From positions 9,362,001-9,426,000 of the forward strand of contig NC_071329.1 of NCBI RefSeq assembly GCF_010183535.1: a stretch of DNA of 64,000 bases, written 5' to 3'. The notes beneath the pieces were generated by a model. The model saw nothing but the letters and a program-made list of their open reading frames with translations. It did not search any database and was not told where the DNA came from. Below, piece by piece: positions 63,970 through 64,000 of the stretch. The DNA comes from Caenorhabditis remanei (taxonomy: Eukaryota; Nematoda; Chromadorea; Rhabditida; Rhabditidae). The position numbers and the translations under genes are program-made. Position 1 is the stretch's first letter. Each line of letters starts with the position of its first letter.

Positions 63970-64000
63970 GTAATTATGTTTTATCTTGAGTTCTTTTTAT

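Overview
The window is nuclear DNA of a Caenorhabditis nematode that is probably not C. elegans itself. It is AT-rich, with compact genes, introns of about 42-60 bp as well as longer ones, TTTTCAG acceptors, and acceptors placed directly before several start codons as in trans-splicing. I assembled exon chains by eye. Every chain listed keeps frame across all its junctions, and several reach the known family length. Six genes are recognised by product: atf-2, mak-1, rol-6, cyn-11, rab-21 and pah-1. From memory these are chromosome II genes in C. elegans (cosmids K08F8 and T01B7).

Layout, left to right. 0-9 kb: a bZIP factor (atf-2) and a MAPKAP-type kinase (mak-1), both on the minus strand. 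9-18.8 kb: mostly non-coding, with a palindromic repeat array, a GC-rich foldback repeat, a possible 37-residue gene and a secreted poly-cysteine protein. 18.8-20 kb: rol-6 cuticle collagen. 24.7 kb: a possible small secreted peptide. 25.4-28.2 kb: an apparently intact Merlin (IS1016/ISXO2-like) DNA transposon with 9-bp target duplications and an internal 170-bp tandem array. 28.8-41 kb: a Ly6-like GPI protein, an unrecognised 785-residue protein, a Sas10/UTP3 ribosome-biogenesis protein divergent from cyn-11 (cyclophilin H), then rab-21. A small secreted-protein ORF lies antisense in a cyn-11 intron. 41-58 kb, all minus strand: a Patched-related protein, a secreted protein with two MAM-like modules, a secreted proline-rich DB-module protein, and phenylalanine hydroxylase (pah-1). 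60-62.1 kb: a degenerate Merlin-derived foldback element with an 8-bp target duplication. 62.7 kb to the edge: the start of a gene with a repeated, unrecognised domain.

The genes do not form one pathway. rol-6, the Patched-related protein, the MAM and DB proteins and pah-1 (linked to cuticle in C. elegans) suit epidermis and extracellular matrix; UTP3, cyn-11 and rab-21 are housekeeping. cyn-11 and rab-21 are close enough, in the same direction, to be an operon. The most unusual content is the pair of Merlin-type elements, which share arrays of short G-run motifs near their ends, and the intron-nested secreted ORF.
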